Part shown: piece by piece, positions 17,864 through 25,899 of the stretch | How the letters are laid out: every line of letters begins with the position of its first letter | Position numbering within the stretch: position 1 is the first letter of the stretch | NCBI GenBank assembly: GCA_965279595.1 | Contig: OZ257246.1 | Location: forward strand, 1,550,001-1,614,000 | Origin: CAIKLP01 sp965279595 | Lineage (GTDB): Bacteria; Bacteroidota; Bacteroidia; Sphingobacteriales; Sphingobacteriaceae | Reading direction: 5' to 3' | DNA: 64,000 nt | Translations under genes and position numbers: made by a program | The notes under the pieces: generated by a model | The model's database searches: none | What the model was told of the DNA's origin: nothing | Seen by the model: only the letters and a program-made list of their open reading frames with translations

Positions 17864-18964
17864 TTAGTGATCATATTTTTTAAAGTTTTCTTTTAGAAAA
17901 CTGTCCCAATCCTTTTTTTGCAAATGGAATTCAGTTAAAAATAATTCGTCCATGTTTGAATAAGTCAATAGCCGTTTTAGCCCAGTTACACCTTCTTTTT
18001 CATCAATAATTTTGCAGATTAATCCTATTACAGTGTAGTCGAGATGAAGCATTTTATCTTTTGTTAAAATGGATTCAAATTGACTCAAATCAGTGTCAGG
18101 ATACTTTGTAATATATTCATTCATTCGATGAATCATCCAATTAAAGTCATGACCAATCCCGCCAGCTAAATAATATATTAAACCATGATTAACTGGTGAT
18201 TTAGCATACAAAGGGTTAAAATAAAGATGAAGAATTTCATGTAAATAGCCTTCACCATAACCACTACAAAAAATAATTTTGTCTTCGTCAAATGACATTC
18301 CAGATGGTGATGCTAGTTCCATACCAAAGTAATAATCTAGTCCTTTCATCATCGCAACCTTGTCATTATTGTCAGCAAAATAATAGTCGAAATTAATTTT
18401 TTTAAAGTTCCAAGCAGTTTCAATTAATGCTAATTGTTTTAAAACACTGTCGCTTTTTTGTTTGTTGAAAATATGCTCAATAGGAAAGTGGTATGTTATA
18501 TTTTTATTCACTACTGTTTTGAAATGATTGCTATTGATTGTTAGTGCTGAAATAAAATGCATTTTCACAGTGCCCTTAGGCAGTGCTATATAATGATTGG
18601 TGATTGCAAATACTGTGGTATGTTTTAAAGAATCTTCTTGTGTAAATAAAGTTTTTAAATGTACATAGTTAGCATATTTACGAGCATAGAAAATAGTATT
18701 TTGTTCTCCAAATTTATAGGTTTCATAGTCAGTAGTAATTGAGTAAACAATTTGATCGGGTACTTTAAAACGGTTACAATCCTTTTCACTCCAGTATTTT
18801 GAATAATTTGGCAAGTGTTGTCCGTTAAATTCATTCAAATAATTTTCGTAAAAAATAATTGCAGATTTAATCTCTTTATCTGAAGTATCAATAGCAGTAT
18901 AAGATAGTTGTGCTTTTGATGATGAAATAAGGAATAGAAAATATAGTGTCCAAATGTATTTCAT
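17864..18964 (-). CDS. Secreted protein with HExxH zinc-peptidase motif
   Basis: The protein has 366 residues with a signal peptide ending in SSKAQ. The motif HEILHLYF (about residues 246-253, in GEGYLHEILHLYFNPLY) is a zincin HExxH. A glutamate third ligand is not obvious; the region GLIYYLAGGIGHD occupies the place where a gluzincin would have EG, so the protein could be inactive or use another ligand. It belongs to no family I can name with confidence. It is predicted to be periplasmic or secreted, and shares an operon with the lipoprotein at 17407. Confidence 0.6.
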   Translation of the reverse strand: MKYIWTLYFLFLISSSKAQLSYTAIDTSDKEIKSAIIFYENYLNEFNGQHLPNYSKYWSEKDCNRFKVPDQIVYSITTDYETYKFGEQNTIFYARKYANYVHLKTLFTQEDSLKHTTVFAITNHYIALPKGTVKMHFISALTINSNHFKTVVNKNITYHFPIEHIFNKQKSDSVLKQLALIETAWNFKKINFDYYFADNNDKVAMMKGLDYYFGMELASPSGMSFDEDKIIFCSGYGEGYLHEILHLYFNPLYAKSPVNHGLIYYLAGGIGHDFNWMIHRMNEYITKYPDTDLSQFESILTKDKMLHLDYTVIGLICKIIDEKEGVTGLKRLLTYSNMDELFLTEFHLQKKDWDSFLKENFKKYDH

Positions 18965-18979
18965 TGATTATTGGTTTGG

Positions 18980-19146
18980 GTTCGGCTAGCATTTGTTATG
19001 TGAAGCAACAAATGGTTTGCGGCTTGGCATAGTGGTGGCTTTACAGAACTAAACAGGATTCGAAGCATACAATTCAAATTTAAAACAAATTATCATACGA
19101 AGGAAATACACACTTTTTGCTGCAAAACTAAATTAGTGGCCGCCAT
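18980..19146 (-). repeat. Possible degenerate attC-like palindrome (site B)
   Basis: This lies 3' of the NMO gene. It has GGTTTGCGGCTTGGC at 19010-19024 and TAGTGGTGGC at 19029-19038, similar to the arms of sites D to G, and TTAGTGGCCGCCA at the gene-proximal end. Pairing is poor, so this may be a decayed copy. Confidence 0.3.
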
Positions 19147-19156
19147 TTCTTCAGTC

Positions 19157-20329
19157 TTAGCGGTTAATTTTATTCATTTCATTCACCAATGTTTCTATCA
19201 ATATTTTAGCGTCACGATGTTTTAGTAAGGAAGCTGATTGTCCTGCCCAATAAGATTTAAATTCCGGATTTGAATTTTCTGTAGCTGGATACGCTTTTAG
19301 AAAGCCCATAAATGTACTTTGCAATGGATAGGGTGCAAATAAGTCTTCGTGATTTTTTAATTCTTCGGTAAGTCTATTTTTTATTCCTCTTGATAGTCGT
19401 CCAGTAAATACTTTTGTAAGCGTTGTATATTTTGCTTCTGCAGTGAAAATTTTGTCTTTATGATCTTGTGAGGCATTTGACTGTGAAGTTGCTAAAAAGG
19501 CTGTGCCCATTTGCACTGCATCAGCACCCAAAGCCAAAGCTGCTTTTATTCCTCTTGCATCTGCAATTCCACCTGCAGCAATGATTGGAATTTTTACATG
19601 GTCGGCTACTTGTGGGATAAGGGCAAATGTACCTGTCAAAGAATCTTCTGCCGACCTTAAAAATGAAACTCGATGTCCGCCAGCTTCAAAACCTGTTGCA
19701 ACTATAGCATCAACACCTGCATTTTCTAATGCAATAGCTTCATCTACGGTTGTTGCTGTTCCTACAGTTTTAATGCCAAGTCTCCTGCAATTTTCTAAAA
19801 TATCTGCTGAAGGAATACCATAAACAAAACTAAATATTGCTGGTTTTGCTTCATAAATTGCTTCAATTTGTTCTTCAAATTTTGCTCCAAAATTAGTGGG
19901 TCTTTTTGGAATTGGTAAACCTAACTCATTAAAATATGGCTTAAATAATTCTGTAAGTTTGTTGTAATCACTTTCATCAAAAGTTGTCAAACGATCATCT
20001 CTATCATTAACCCACAAATTGATATTGAAAGGCTTGTTTGTATTTTTTCTTATTTCATTTGAGGTTTCAATAATTTCCTTTGAAGAAAACGGTTGACCGC
20101 CAAACGAACCTAAACCACCTGCATTTGATACAGTACTTGTAAGTTTTACAGATGATAGTCCACCACCAAACGGACCTTGAACTATTGGATATTCTATTCC
20201 TAAGAGTTCAGTAAATTTTGTTTTATTCCACATTGTCTTTTTACTTTTTAATGTTGGCTGATTTGCAAAAGATAAAAGCGAAGTACCTGAAACAGCTGCC
20301 AAAACAATTGCCTTTACAGTACTTCGCAT
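19157..20329 (-). CDS. Nitronate monooxygenase-family flavoprotein with leader-like N-terminus
   Basis: The protein has 390 residues. The NMO core begins at MWNKTKFTELLGIEYPIVQ (residue 33) and shows the TIM-barrel FMN motifs: GPFGG, SNAGGLGSFG, ATGFEAGGH (about 210-218), IPIIAAGGIADARGI and LGADAVQMGTAF. These enzymes oxidise alkyl nitronates with FMN and oxygen. The first 32 residues (MRSTVKAIVLAAVSGTSLL..., ending SFANQ) read like a Sec signal peptide, unusual for this cytosolic family; an internal ATG at 20233 would give the normal protein. It is 18 bases downstream of yceI. Confidence 0.88.
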   Translation of the reverse strand: MRSTVKAIVLAAVSGTSLLSFANQPTLKSKKTMWNKTKFTELLGIEYPIVQGPFGGGLSSVKLTSTVSNAGGLGSFGGQPFSSKEIIETSNEIRKNTNKPFNINLWVNDRDDRLTTFDESDYNKLTELFKPYFNELGLPIPKRPTNFGAKFEEQIEAIYEAKPAIFSFVYGIPSADILENCRRLGIKTVGTATTVDEAIALENAGVDAIVATGFEAGGHRVSFLRSAEDSLTGTFALIPQVADHVKIPIIAAGGIADARGIKAALALGADAVQMGTAFLATSQSNASQDHKDKIFTAEAKYTTLTKVFTGRLSRGIKNRLTEELKNHEDLFAPYPLQSTFMGFLKAYPATENSNPEFKSYWAGQSASLLKHRDAKILIETLVNEMNKINR

Positions 20330-20347
20330 TTCTAAAAGAAGTATGAT

Positions 20348-20872
20348 TTATACCTGTCCCACAAGTTTGAATTGTAACACAAAATCATCATAAATTAATT
20401 TGTCGCCCAAGTTCTCAATGAATTTTCCCGAACCGTAACGAATATTGTACAATGTTCTATCAATAATAATTTCGCCTAAAGAATGAAGAAAATCAGTAAA
20501 TAATTCAACTGCCGCTATAAAACTAACTGGGTGTGAAATGTCTTTGATAAGTAGGTTTCCATCAATTTTAAATTTATTGTTTTCTATTTTGTTGGAACCA
20601 GTAATTGTTAGTTTAGCAGTTTTAAATTTTTCTACCGAAAAGAAATCATCGTTTTGGAGATGTCCTAAAAAATCATCGTGTGTTTTTTTATCAGCAATAT
20701 CTGTAATTGTAATAGAAGTCATATCTATTTCAATAACTCCGCTTGTTATTGCATTGTCGGTAATATCAATAAAGCCATTGGCGATATTGATACTTCCTGT
20801 ATGTAAGCCTAAAACTTTTTTTCCAGTCCAGTTTACCGTACTGCTTGCTTGTTGAATTTTGAATTTTGCCAT
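20348..20872 (-). CDS. YceI-family lipid-binding protein (no signal peptide)
   Basis: The protein has 174 residues. KIQQASSTVNWTGKKVLGLHTG, then a run of beta strands and HDDFLGHLQNDDFFSVEKFKTAKLTI are family-typical of YceI, a lipocalin-like barrel that binds polyisoprenoids. No signal peptide is present, as in the cytosolic subgroup common in Bacteroidota. It is the first gene of an operon with the NMO gene, and a Crp/Fnr regulator is encoded just upstream on the same strand, a common arrangement. Confidence 0.9.
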   Translation of the reverse strand: MAKFKIQQASSTVNWTGKKVLGLHTGSINIANGFIDITDNAITSGVIEIDMTSITITDIADKKTHDDFLGHLQNDDFFSVEKFKTAKLTITGSNKIENNKFKIDGNLLIKDISHPVSFIAAVELFTDFLHSLGEIIIDRTLYNIRYGSGKFIENLGDKLIYDDFVLQFKLVGQV

Positions 20873-20936
20873 TTTATTTTATTGTTTAAAATTTATGGCA
20901 CAAAGTTCTATTGAATGTAAGGAATGAGAAAGGACA

Positions 20937-20961
20937 TACATCACAAATTTAATGTGATGTA
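20937..20961 (-). promoter_or_regulatory. Palindrome between crp-like gene and yceI (possible Crp/Fnr operator)
   Basis: TACATCACA (20937-20945) and TGTGATGTA (20953-20961) form a perfect 9-bp inverted repeat with a 7-base spacer, containing TCACA/TGTGA half-sites. It lies 65-89 bases upstream of the yceI start, upstream of a weak -7 box (GAACTTTG on the minus strand, 20901-20908) that has no good -33 element, as expected of an activator-dependent promoter. It could also serve as a terminator for the regulator gene, but no T-run follows. Confidence 0.55.
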
Positions 20962-20968
20962 CCTCACA

Positions 20969-21541
20969 TTATTTTGCTTGAGAGTTAAGTCTGCTAAGTG
21001 TTTCCCTTGTAACTCCTAAATAAGAAGCAATAAGTTGTTTGGGAACTTTTTGGAAAAGCTGTGGATATAATTTTAGTAATTGGTCGTATTTTTCTTTGGC
21101 GTTATTGCTCAATAGAGAAAGTATTCTTTGTTGTAAAGCAACATTGCGTTTATTGGTTTTCTTTCTGAAAAAGTGTTCTATTTTATGAATTTCTGCACAC
21201 AGTTTTTCTCTGTTCTCAAATGATAAGCAAAGTAATTCGCTGTCTTCAAGGCAATCAATATTTATAGTTGCTTTTGATTGATTGTAGTATGCTTCATAGT
21301 CTGTAATCCACCAGTCTTGCATACCAAACGCCAAAATATGTTCTTTGCCATTTTTGTCTGTAAAATAAGATTTCAAGCAACCATCCAAAATGAAAAAATC
21401 GTTTGGCACATTTTCTCCTTCTTGAATTACAAATTGATGTTTTTTAAATTTCTTTGTACTGAAGTGTGAAAATATATAGTCAAACTCCGTATCAGTTAAC
21501 GGAGTTATTTTTTCTATTTGATGTCGTAAAAGTTCACTCAT
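20969..21541 (-). CDS. Crp/Fnr-family transcription regulator
   Basis: The protein has 190 residues. The N-terminal cNMP-binding barrel (about 25-115: KFKKHQFVIQEGENVPNDFF, CLKSYFTDKNGKEHI) lacks the Arg-Ser phosphate-binding signature of true cAMP receptors. The C-terminus (about 150-190) has VPKQLIASYLGVTRETLSRL, the winged-helix recognition helix. These Bacteroidota regulators usually control adjacent detoxification or flavoprotein genes; yceI and the NMO gene lie directly downstream. Confidence 0.88.
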   Translation of the reverse strand: MSELLRHQIEKITPLTDTEFDYIFSHFSTKKFKKHQFVIQEGENVPNDFFILDGCLKSYFTDKNGKEHILAFGMQDWWITDYEAYYNQSKATINIDCLEDSELLCLSFENREKLCAEIHKIEHFFRKKTNKRNVALQQRILSLLSNNAKEKYDQLLKLYPQLFQKVPKQLIASYLGVTRETLSRLNSQAK

Positions 21542-21650
21542 TCTTTTTCAATTTGTTGATATGTTGTTTGTTTATCGTTATTTACTATGCTTGCACAAAT
21601 GGGACACTTCAATGCAAACTCAATCTTATCGATTGTTCTTTTTTCGTCCA

Positions 21651-22367
21651 TCAGTCTGCAGTTGCTTGTATTACTTCCCACCCAATTGAGTTTGCATCTT
21701 TATATTTATCAATTTTCAATTCGAAATTTGTACTTGAGTGAGGTGGAAACGATTCGTAAATTGTATAGTCATTGTTAGCTAATTCTGTTTTTGTTTTACT
21801 ATAATAGGTAACCCTAACAATTGCATCTTTGTATGTTGCAACAGTTGCTTTGTTGGTTATTACTCCATGTACTTTAATTTTAGTCCCCCAGAAGTTTTCG
21901 TTGTATTCACCGTCAGCTGATAAAAAGTTAGTTGGCTGCGAACGTTCAATTTCCTCAACTGTCATAACTTTTTCCTGGTAGGTGTCTATATCAGTCCCAT
22001 AACCATTGCCAATTCTCATTTTGTCGAAGATTGCAAGTCCCCCAACAATAACAATTATTACAACAATAATAACTGTATTTCTAATATTATTTTTCTTTTT
22101 TGGTACAGTGTTCGGTACTATGGATTGTTTGGGTTCTGTTTGTGCAGTTCGTTCATTTAAAGGTGTTGGTGACTGCTTTGTTTTGAAAGGAGGAGGAGTT
22201 GTCGTATTTAGTAAATCCTTTAGTTCTTCAATCTTGTCGGCTGTTGTCCAGTCTGATAATCCTTCATACCAAATTGCAGTGTCCTTGTTAATGAGTTTTG
22301 CTTTTAAATCTTCCATATCAAAAGGTCCTTGTTGATCTGTCCCGTTGTGTAAATAATATTTTTTCAT
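21651..22367 (-). CDS. GYF_2 (DUF4339) membrane-anchored protein
   Basis: The protein has 238 residues. Residues 1-50 (YYLHNGTDQQGPFDMEDL, AIWYEGLSDWTTADKI) are the GYF_2 fold, a putative proline-rich-peptide binder. A Pro/Thr/Lys-rich linker follows, then a single transmembrane helix (about 95-113: TVIIVVIIVIVGGLAIF) and a C-terminal extracytoplasmic domain (about 145-238) with alternating strands (IKVHGVITNKATVATYKDAI). The C-terminal part resembles the FxLYD-type beta domain, which is inferred. It has no functional partner nearby. Confidence 0.75.
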   Translation of the reverse strand: MKKYYLHNGTDQQGPFDMEDLKAKLINKDTAIWYEGLSDWTTADKIEELKDLLNTTTPPPFKTKQSPTPLNERTAQTEPKQSIVPNTVPKKKNNIRNTVIIVVIIVIVGGLAIFDKMRIGNGYGTDIDTYQEKVMTVEEIERSQPTNFLSADGEYNENFWGTKIKVHGVITNKATVATYKDAIVRVTYYSKTKTELANNDYTIYESFPPHSSTNFELKIDKYKDANSIGWEVIQATAD

Positions 22368-22481
22368 TTGTCAGTTGGTTTAATTATTGAATTTCAATTT
22401 AGAATAAAGCTAATATTTTACAAATTTGTGATGCACAATATTCTCCATACATAAATTGATATAGAGTACTGAACTACCATT

Positions 22482-23795
22482 TTAATCAATAGTTTTAAAA
22501 TCAATTAAATAAGGTTTAAGTCTTACTCCATTTGCTTTTCTAAAATTGTTTGAAATCAAAATTTGATAATGTTGATTAGGTTTCAAATCTGCTTCAAAAG
22601 TCCAACTCTTTCCATCTTCTCCAAAAAATCTATCGGCATTAATAGTTGGGAAGTGTTCTTGTCCAAGTGGTCCAAAGTCAATGCCTGTATTGTGTTTGAG
22701 TAATGGCTCAGAAAATGCTACGGTGATTTTGGTAAGCCCTGATTTCACAACCTGACTACCATTTGCAAATGGAGTTAATTGCATAACAATTGGTCTTTGT
22801 TTTTCGTAATCGATATTTAGTTCTTCTAATGTTTTTGGTAAAAGTTTTGTAAGGTCAACAATGCGTTCAACTTCCTTTTCATTTTTATAGTCGATTTCTA
22901 TTAATTCTTTAATTGCTTTTGTCTTGTCAGTAGAGAGGTTGTAATAGCGTTCGCAAATTTCATAGCCAATGTAATACCCCAAATCTCTAACTTTTAATTC
23001 ATTTCTATTTTCTCCCCATAGCCAACTATAGTTATTAGACATGGTGAATAAATCAGTAACAAATTTGTCAACAACTATTTTTTGATTTGCTTTCCCAAAT
23101 TCAATGGCTGCGGCATCAGATTTTTTAGAAGTTACTTTGCATGATATAAATTCAGCAACACCTTCATACAAACACATAGAAATTAAATTATAAACTATTT
23201 CTTTCTGTTGTGTGTGTATGTATTCATGGGTACACAATAGGGCTATTTCATCAATAGGGTTTTGTGTTTGGTAAAATGATTGTCGCCAAGTAGGTAGCTC
23301 TTCAATGATGGTTGTTTTGTCTGCAAGTGAAAGTTCAGATCCAATCAAAACGTTTTGTCCATGAGTAGTTCCACCTGCTCTAAAAGCACCAATTGTAAAA
23401 TAGATTGGCGAAGGTTTTAATTCAGGATAAGCTTTTTTAAGTTTTTGAATATCAGCATTAATTTTCGGGTACAGACTTTTAACTTTTAAAGTATTAGGTC
23501 TTATGGATTTCCAAAATTTAGGATATTTATGAATAGCTTCAATAAAATCTTTGTCAGTATAATTGCGAACTTCCATTAAGCTTTTTAAACCTGCCGAACC
23601 TTTAGTTATATAAAGTTTATTTAAAAGCTGGTATTGTTCCATACTATCATTTGATGCTATAATTTGATCGTATGCAATCCAAAAATTATCAATATCTGTT
23701 GATCCAAAAGTTTGTTTGAATTTTTGAGCAAATAATAAAGTGGGCAAACTTAAAATTAGTAAAAGGGAAATTGCTTTTTTCATGTTGGGATTCAT
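22482..23795 (-). CDS. Secreted zinc-peptidase-like protein with C-terminal Ig-like domain
   Basis: The protein has 437 residues with a signal peptide (to LLFAQ). HEYIHTQQ (about 190-197) is an HExxH motif, followed after 15-20 residues by LYEGVAEFISC, which supplies the gluzincin glutamate; this resembles DUF2268-type predicted zinc proteases. The last 100 residues (VVKSGLTKITVAFSEPLL, WTFEADLKPNQHYQILIS) form a bacterial Ig-like domain. Secreted or periplasmic. Both ligands are present, unlike in the gene at 17864, so activity is more plausible here. Confidence 0.75.
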   Translation of the reverse strand: MNPNMKKAISLLLILSLPTLLFAQKFKQTFGSTDIDNFWIAYDQIIASNDSMEQYQLLNKLYITKGSAGLKSLMEVRNYTDKDFIEAIHKYPKFWKSIRPNTLKVKSLYPKINADIQKLKKAYPELKPSPIYFTIGAFRAGGTTHGQNVLIGSELSLADKTTIIEELPTWRQSFYQTQNPIDEIALLCTHEYIHTQQKEIVYNLISMCLYEGVAEFISCKVTSKKSDAAAIEFGKANQKIVVDKFVTDLFTMSNNYSWLWGENRNELKVRDLGYYIGYEICERYYNLSTDKTKAIKELIEIDYKNEKEVERIVDLTKLLPKTLEELNIDYEKQRPIVMQLTPFANGSQVVKSGLTKITVAFSEPLLKHNTGIDFGPLGQEHFPTINADRFFGEDGKSWTFEADLKPNQHYQILISNNFRKANGVRLKPYLIDFKTID

Positions 23796-23834
23796 TTTAT
23801 TAAAAGTGACTCACAGTATTATCATATTCGTTTT

Positions 23835-23928
23835 CAGTTTTGATGAAGGTGGCGATTTCCCCCACAAATGTTGAAGCGAAGAACTGAACCTCCACTTTTG
23901 CCAAGCACATGTTAGCGGTTCGTTTTTC
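23835..23928 (-). repeat. attC-like imperfect palindrome (site C)
   Basis: This lies 3' of the VOC gene at 23948, with GTTAGCG at 23911-23917. The inner block at 23863-23889 (ACAAATGTT, GAACTGAAC) is nearly the same as in sites F and G. CCACTTTTGCCAAGC near the gene is the counterpart of the right arm of F. Confidence 0.5.
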
Positions 23929-23947
23929 TACATTCATACTATTTAAT

Positions 23948-24313
23948 TTATCTTCTTTGCACATTAAATACTGTACCTGATGGGTCTTGTATCCAATGCA
24001 TATTTTTTGGAAGTTTTTCAAGTTCGTCACAAGTTTCTACTCCGTTTGATTGCAAATAGTTTGTTGCTTCTTCTACGTCAGGAACTGTAAGTTGTAACCA
24101 AGTTTCTGAATGTGAGTAATTGTCAACACAATCTAACCATAAAATATTATTTCCGAATTTAACTTCGTGGGTTCTAGAAATTGTCGGATTGTCAATTGGT
24201 TTTTCCTCAACCTCTAACTTCAACACATTCTTGTAAAACTCAACTGTTTGGAGGTATTTACTTTTCGGAATTTTTATCGCAATATTTATTCCTGCTTCAA
24301 ATTTAATGTCCAT
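23948..24313 (-). CDS. VOC/glyoxalase-like protein
   Basis: The protein has 121 residues with two beta-alpha-beta-beta-beta modules: KIPKSKYLQTVEFYKNVLKL (about 13-32), then NILWLDCVDNYSHSETWLQL and the closing HWIQDPSGTVFNVQRR. VOC proteins bind a metal and isomerise or bind small molecules; no metal-ligand set stands out. The gene stands alone between two attC-like palindromes (C and D), as an integron cassette would. Confidence 0.82.
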   Translation of the reverse strand: MDIKFEAGINIAIKIPKSKYLQTVEFYKNVLKLEVEEKPIDNPTISRTHEVKFGNNILWLDCVDNYSHSETWLQLTVPDVEEATNYLQSNGVETCDELEKLPKNMHWIQDPSGTVFNVQRR

Positions 24314-24396
24314 AGTCTTTATGTTTTTTACTTTGTCAAATTATAGTCTTTTAATTGTTAATCTCTGTTGGTGGTCTGCATTATGTCGATCTACAA

Positions 24397-24540
24397 TGAC
24401 CACTAATGTTTTGGGGCTTTGCGTTGGTGGGCTTTTTAAACCGCAAACTATCTGCTAACACCATAGCTTATTAATTGCTCAAATGTTTCTATTCGCACCG
24501 TCCGCCCGCTAACGCAAAACCCAAGTTAGCAACAGTGTTT
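24397..24540 (-). repeat. attC-like imperfect palindrome (site D)
   Basis: This is the best example. The left arm at 24411-24432 begins TTGGGGCTTTGCGTT and ends GGGC; the right arm at 24504-24524 begins GCCC and ends AACGCAAAACCCAA. They pair over 20 positions (18 Watson-Crick, two G-T) with one C-A mismatch and one bulged G. GTTAGC follows at 24525-24530. It lies 3' of the DUF1801 gene. Confidence 0.6.
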
Positions 24541-24562
24541 TTGTCTTTTGTCAAACTGTTTG

Positions 24563-25000
24563 TCATTTTACTCTGCAAGAACATTCGTGATGTTTACTAA
24601 TGTATTTTATTGATTCAATACAAATTTCTCTAAGGATGTCAGCATTGATGTCAGCAAGTTTTTTTACATATATACAGGCTTTACTCATTTTATATTTTCC
24701 AAGGTCAGTCAATAGTTTTTTGCTTTTCTCGGTGTCAGAGTAAACATAGAGTGTCAACGCTGCTTTTCGTGGTGAAAATGCGAGAACTGGCGCATCTCCT
24801 TCGTGTCCACTTGCGTATTTATAATGGTAGTTGCCAAATCCGATAATGCTTGGTCCCCACATCTTAGGTTCAGAGTCTGACCATTCTTTTAATAGGTCAA
24901 TTAGTTGATAACTGTCGGCTTTCTTTTGTTCGTTGTCAACAAATGAATTTATAAAATCAGTTATATCCTGACCAGTATAAGTTGTCTTTGTTTTTGCCAT
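24563..25000 (-). CDS. DUF1801 protein
   Basis: The protein has 145 residues. The DUF1801 (YdhG-like) fold is shown by MWGPSIIGFGNYHYKYASGH, FSPRKAALTLYVYSD and YKMSKACIYVKKLADIN. Family members are small cytosolic proteins related to frataxin-like folds, without a known reaction. The gene is flanked on both sides by attC-like palindromes (D downstream, E upstream), giving a one-gene cassette of about 600 bases. Confidence 0.87.
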   Translation of the reverse strand: MAKTKTTYTGQDITDFINSFVDNEQKKADSYQLIDLLKEWSDSEPKMWGPSIIGFGNYHYKYASGHEGDAPVLAFSPRKAALTLYVYSDTEKSKKLLTDLGKYKMSKACIYVKKLADINADILREICIESIKYISKHHECSCRVK

Positions 25001-25077
25001 TTAGTTACAAGTTTAATTATTTGTTCTAATGATATTTGTAGGTCATTGTCAGTCGTGATTGTGCTTTCGGTCAACCT

Positions 25078-25218
25078 TGTTGGTAACGTTTTAGGGCTTG
25101 GCGTTCGGGCGGGTTTCGGAGCGCAAAGTTTCAATTTATAACTAAAGTTCAACTGATGCACTATGCTTCAAGTTTGCAAGTCAGCCCGCCTGATGCAAAA
25201 CCCATGTTAGGTGTTCGT
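25078..25218 (-). repeat. attC-like imperfect palindrome (site E)
   Basis: This lies 3' of the lipoprotein gene at 25221. Outer ends are TAAC (25084-25087) and GTTAGGT (25206-25212), the latter matching GTTRRRY exactly. Arms GGGCTTGGCGT...GGCGGG (25094-25113) and CCCGCC...GCAAAACCC (25185-25203) pair with a bulged T and several G-T pairs. Confidence 0.6.
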
Positions 25219-25220
25219 TT

Positions 25221-25745
25221 TTATTCCTGGTAAAATATCGGTTGTGTCTTTTCAGGAATTATCAATTCTTCACTTAGATTAGGGAGTGCTTTCTTCATTG
25301 TCTGAATATCTCCGCCTGAAGTGTCTATGAAATACCAATTTTTACCATTGTCAATTGAAATTGAAATTAATGTTGATTTGATTATTAGCCTACCATTTGG
25401 AACTTTCATTTCAATTGTTTGCGGCACCGAACATTGAAGTTCAGTTCCAATAGTAATTATTTTTGAAGGTTCTCCAAAGGTAACATTTAGAAAGTCTGTT
25501 CCTTCAGACAGCATTTCTTTTGATTCCTTTTCCATTACTTCGACCATTTTATGCCTTCCTCCCATCATTTCGACGATTTTAGGATATGTATACTTACTGA
25601 ATGACATAAAGTCCTTTTTAATGAGAAGTTGCCCCATCAATTCTGCTTGTTCTTTAATTGTCTTTGAGTAATCAATATTTTTTGTCTGCCCATTACAAGC
25701 AGTCAAAAAAAGTGCAAAGAAAAATATTGTCGCTATTTGTTTCAT
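25221..25745 (-). CDS. Small lipoprotein, unknown family
   Basis: The protein has 174 residues with a signal peptide and lipobox (LFLTAC, Cys17), then a globular domain of alternating helices and strands (KEQAELMGQLLIKKDFMSF, VTFGEPSKIITIGTELQCSV, GRLIIKSTLISISIDNGKNW). The pattern is like an NTF2/SnoaL-type fold, which is only a guess. It is the first (most upstream) gene of the minus-strand run; a structured element with GCCTAAC starts 18 bases upstream. Confidence 0.65.
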   Translation of the reverse strand: MKQIATIFFFALFLTACNGQTKNIDYSKTIKEQAELMGQLLIKKDFMSFSKYTYPKIVEMMGGRHKMVEVMEKESKEMLSEGTDFLNVTFGEPSKIITIGTELQCSVPQTIEMKVPNGRLIIKSTLISISIDNGKNWYFIDTSGGDIQTMKKALPNLSEELIIPEKTQPIFYQE

Positions 25746-25763
25746 TGTATCCGTTTTTAAAAT

Positions 25764-25880
25764 GACGCCTAACTATTATATAGACGAAACAAACCACCAT
25801 TTCATTTCGCCTATCCCACCAATTTTGCGAAATAGGCAAAACATTTACAATTTATGTTTCGCATTATTTTAATGGAAATT
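25764..25880. repeat. Structured edge element 1 (copy at 47722-47842)
   Basis: This begins with GCCTAAC (25767-25773). GACGAAACA near 25783 pairs with TGTTTCGC near 25855; inside, TTTCGCCTAT (25805-25814) pairs with ATAGGCAAAA (25832-25841). A related copy lies at 47722-47842. Both sit just upstream of the first gene of a minus-strand accessory run. Confidence 0.6.
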
Positions 25881-25899
25881 AGCACAATTCAACAAGAAA

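Noticed and set aside
19503..19823. A 106-codon plus-strand frame inside the NMO gene
   Set aside because: Antisense shadow rich in Ala/Pro, as expected from the flavoprotein codons.
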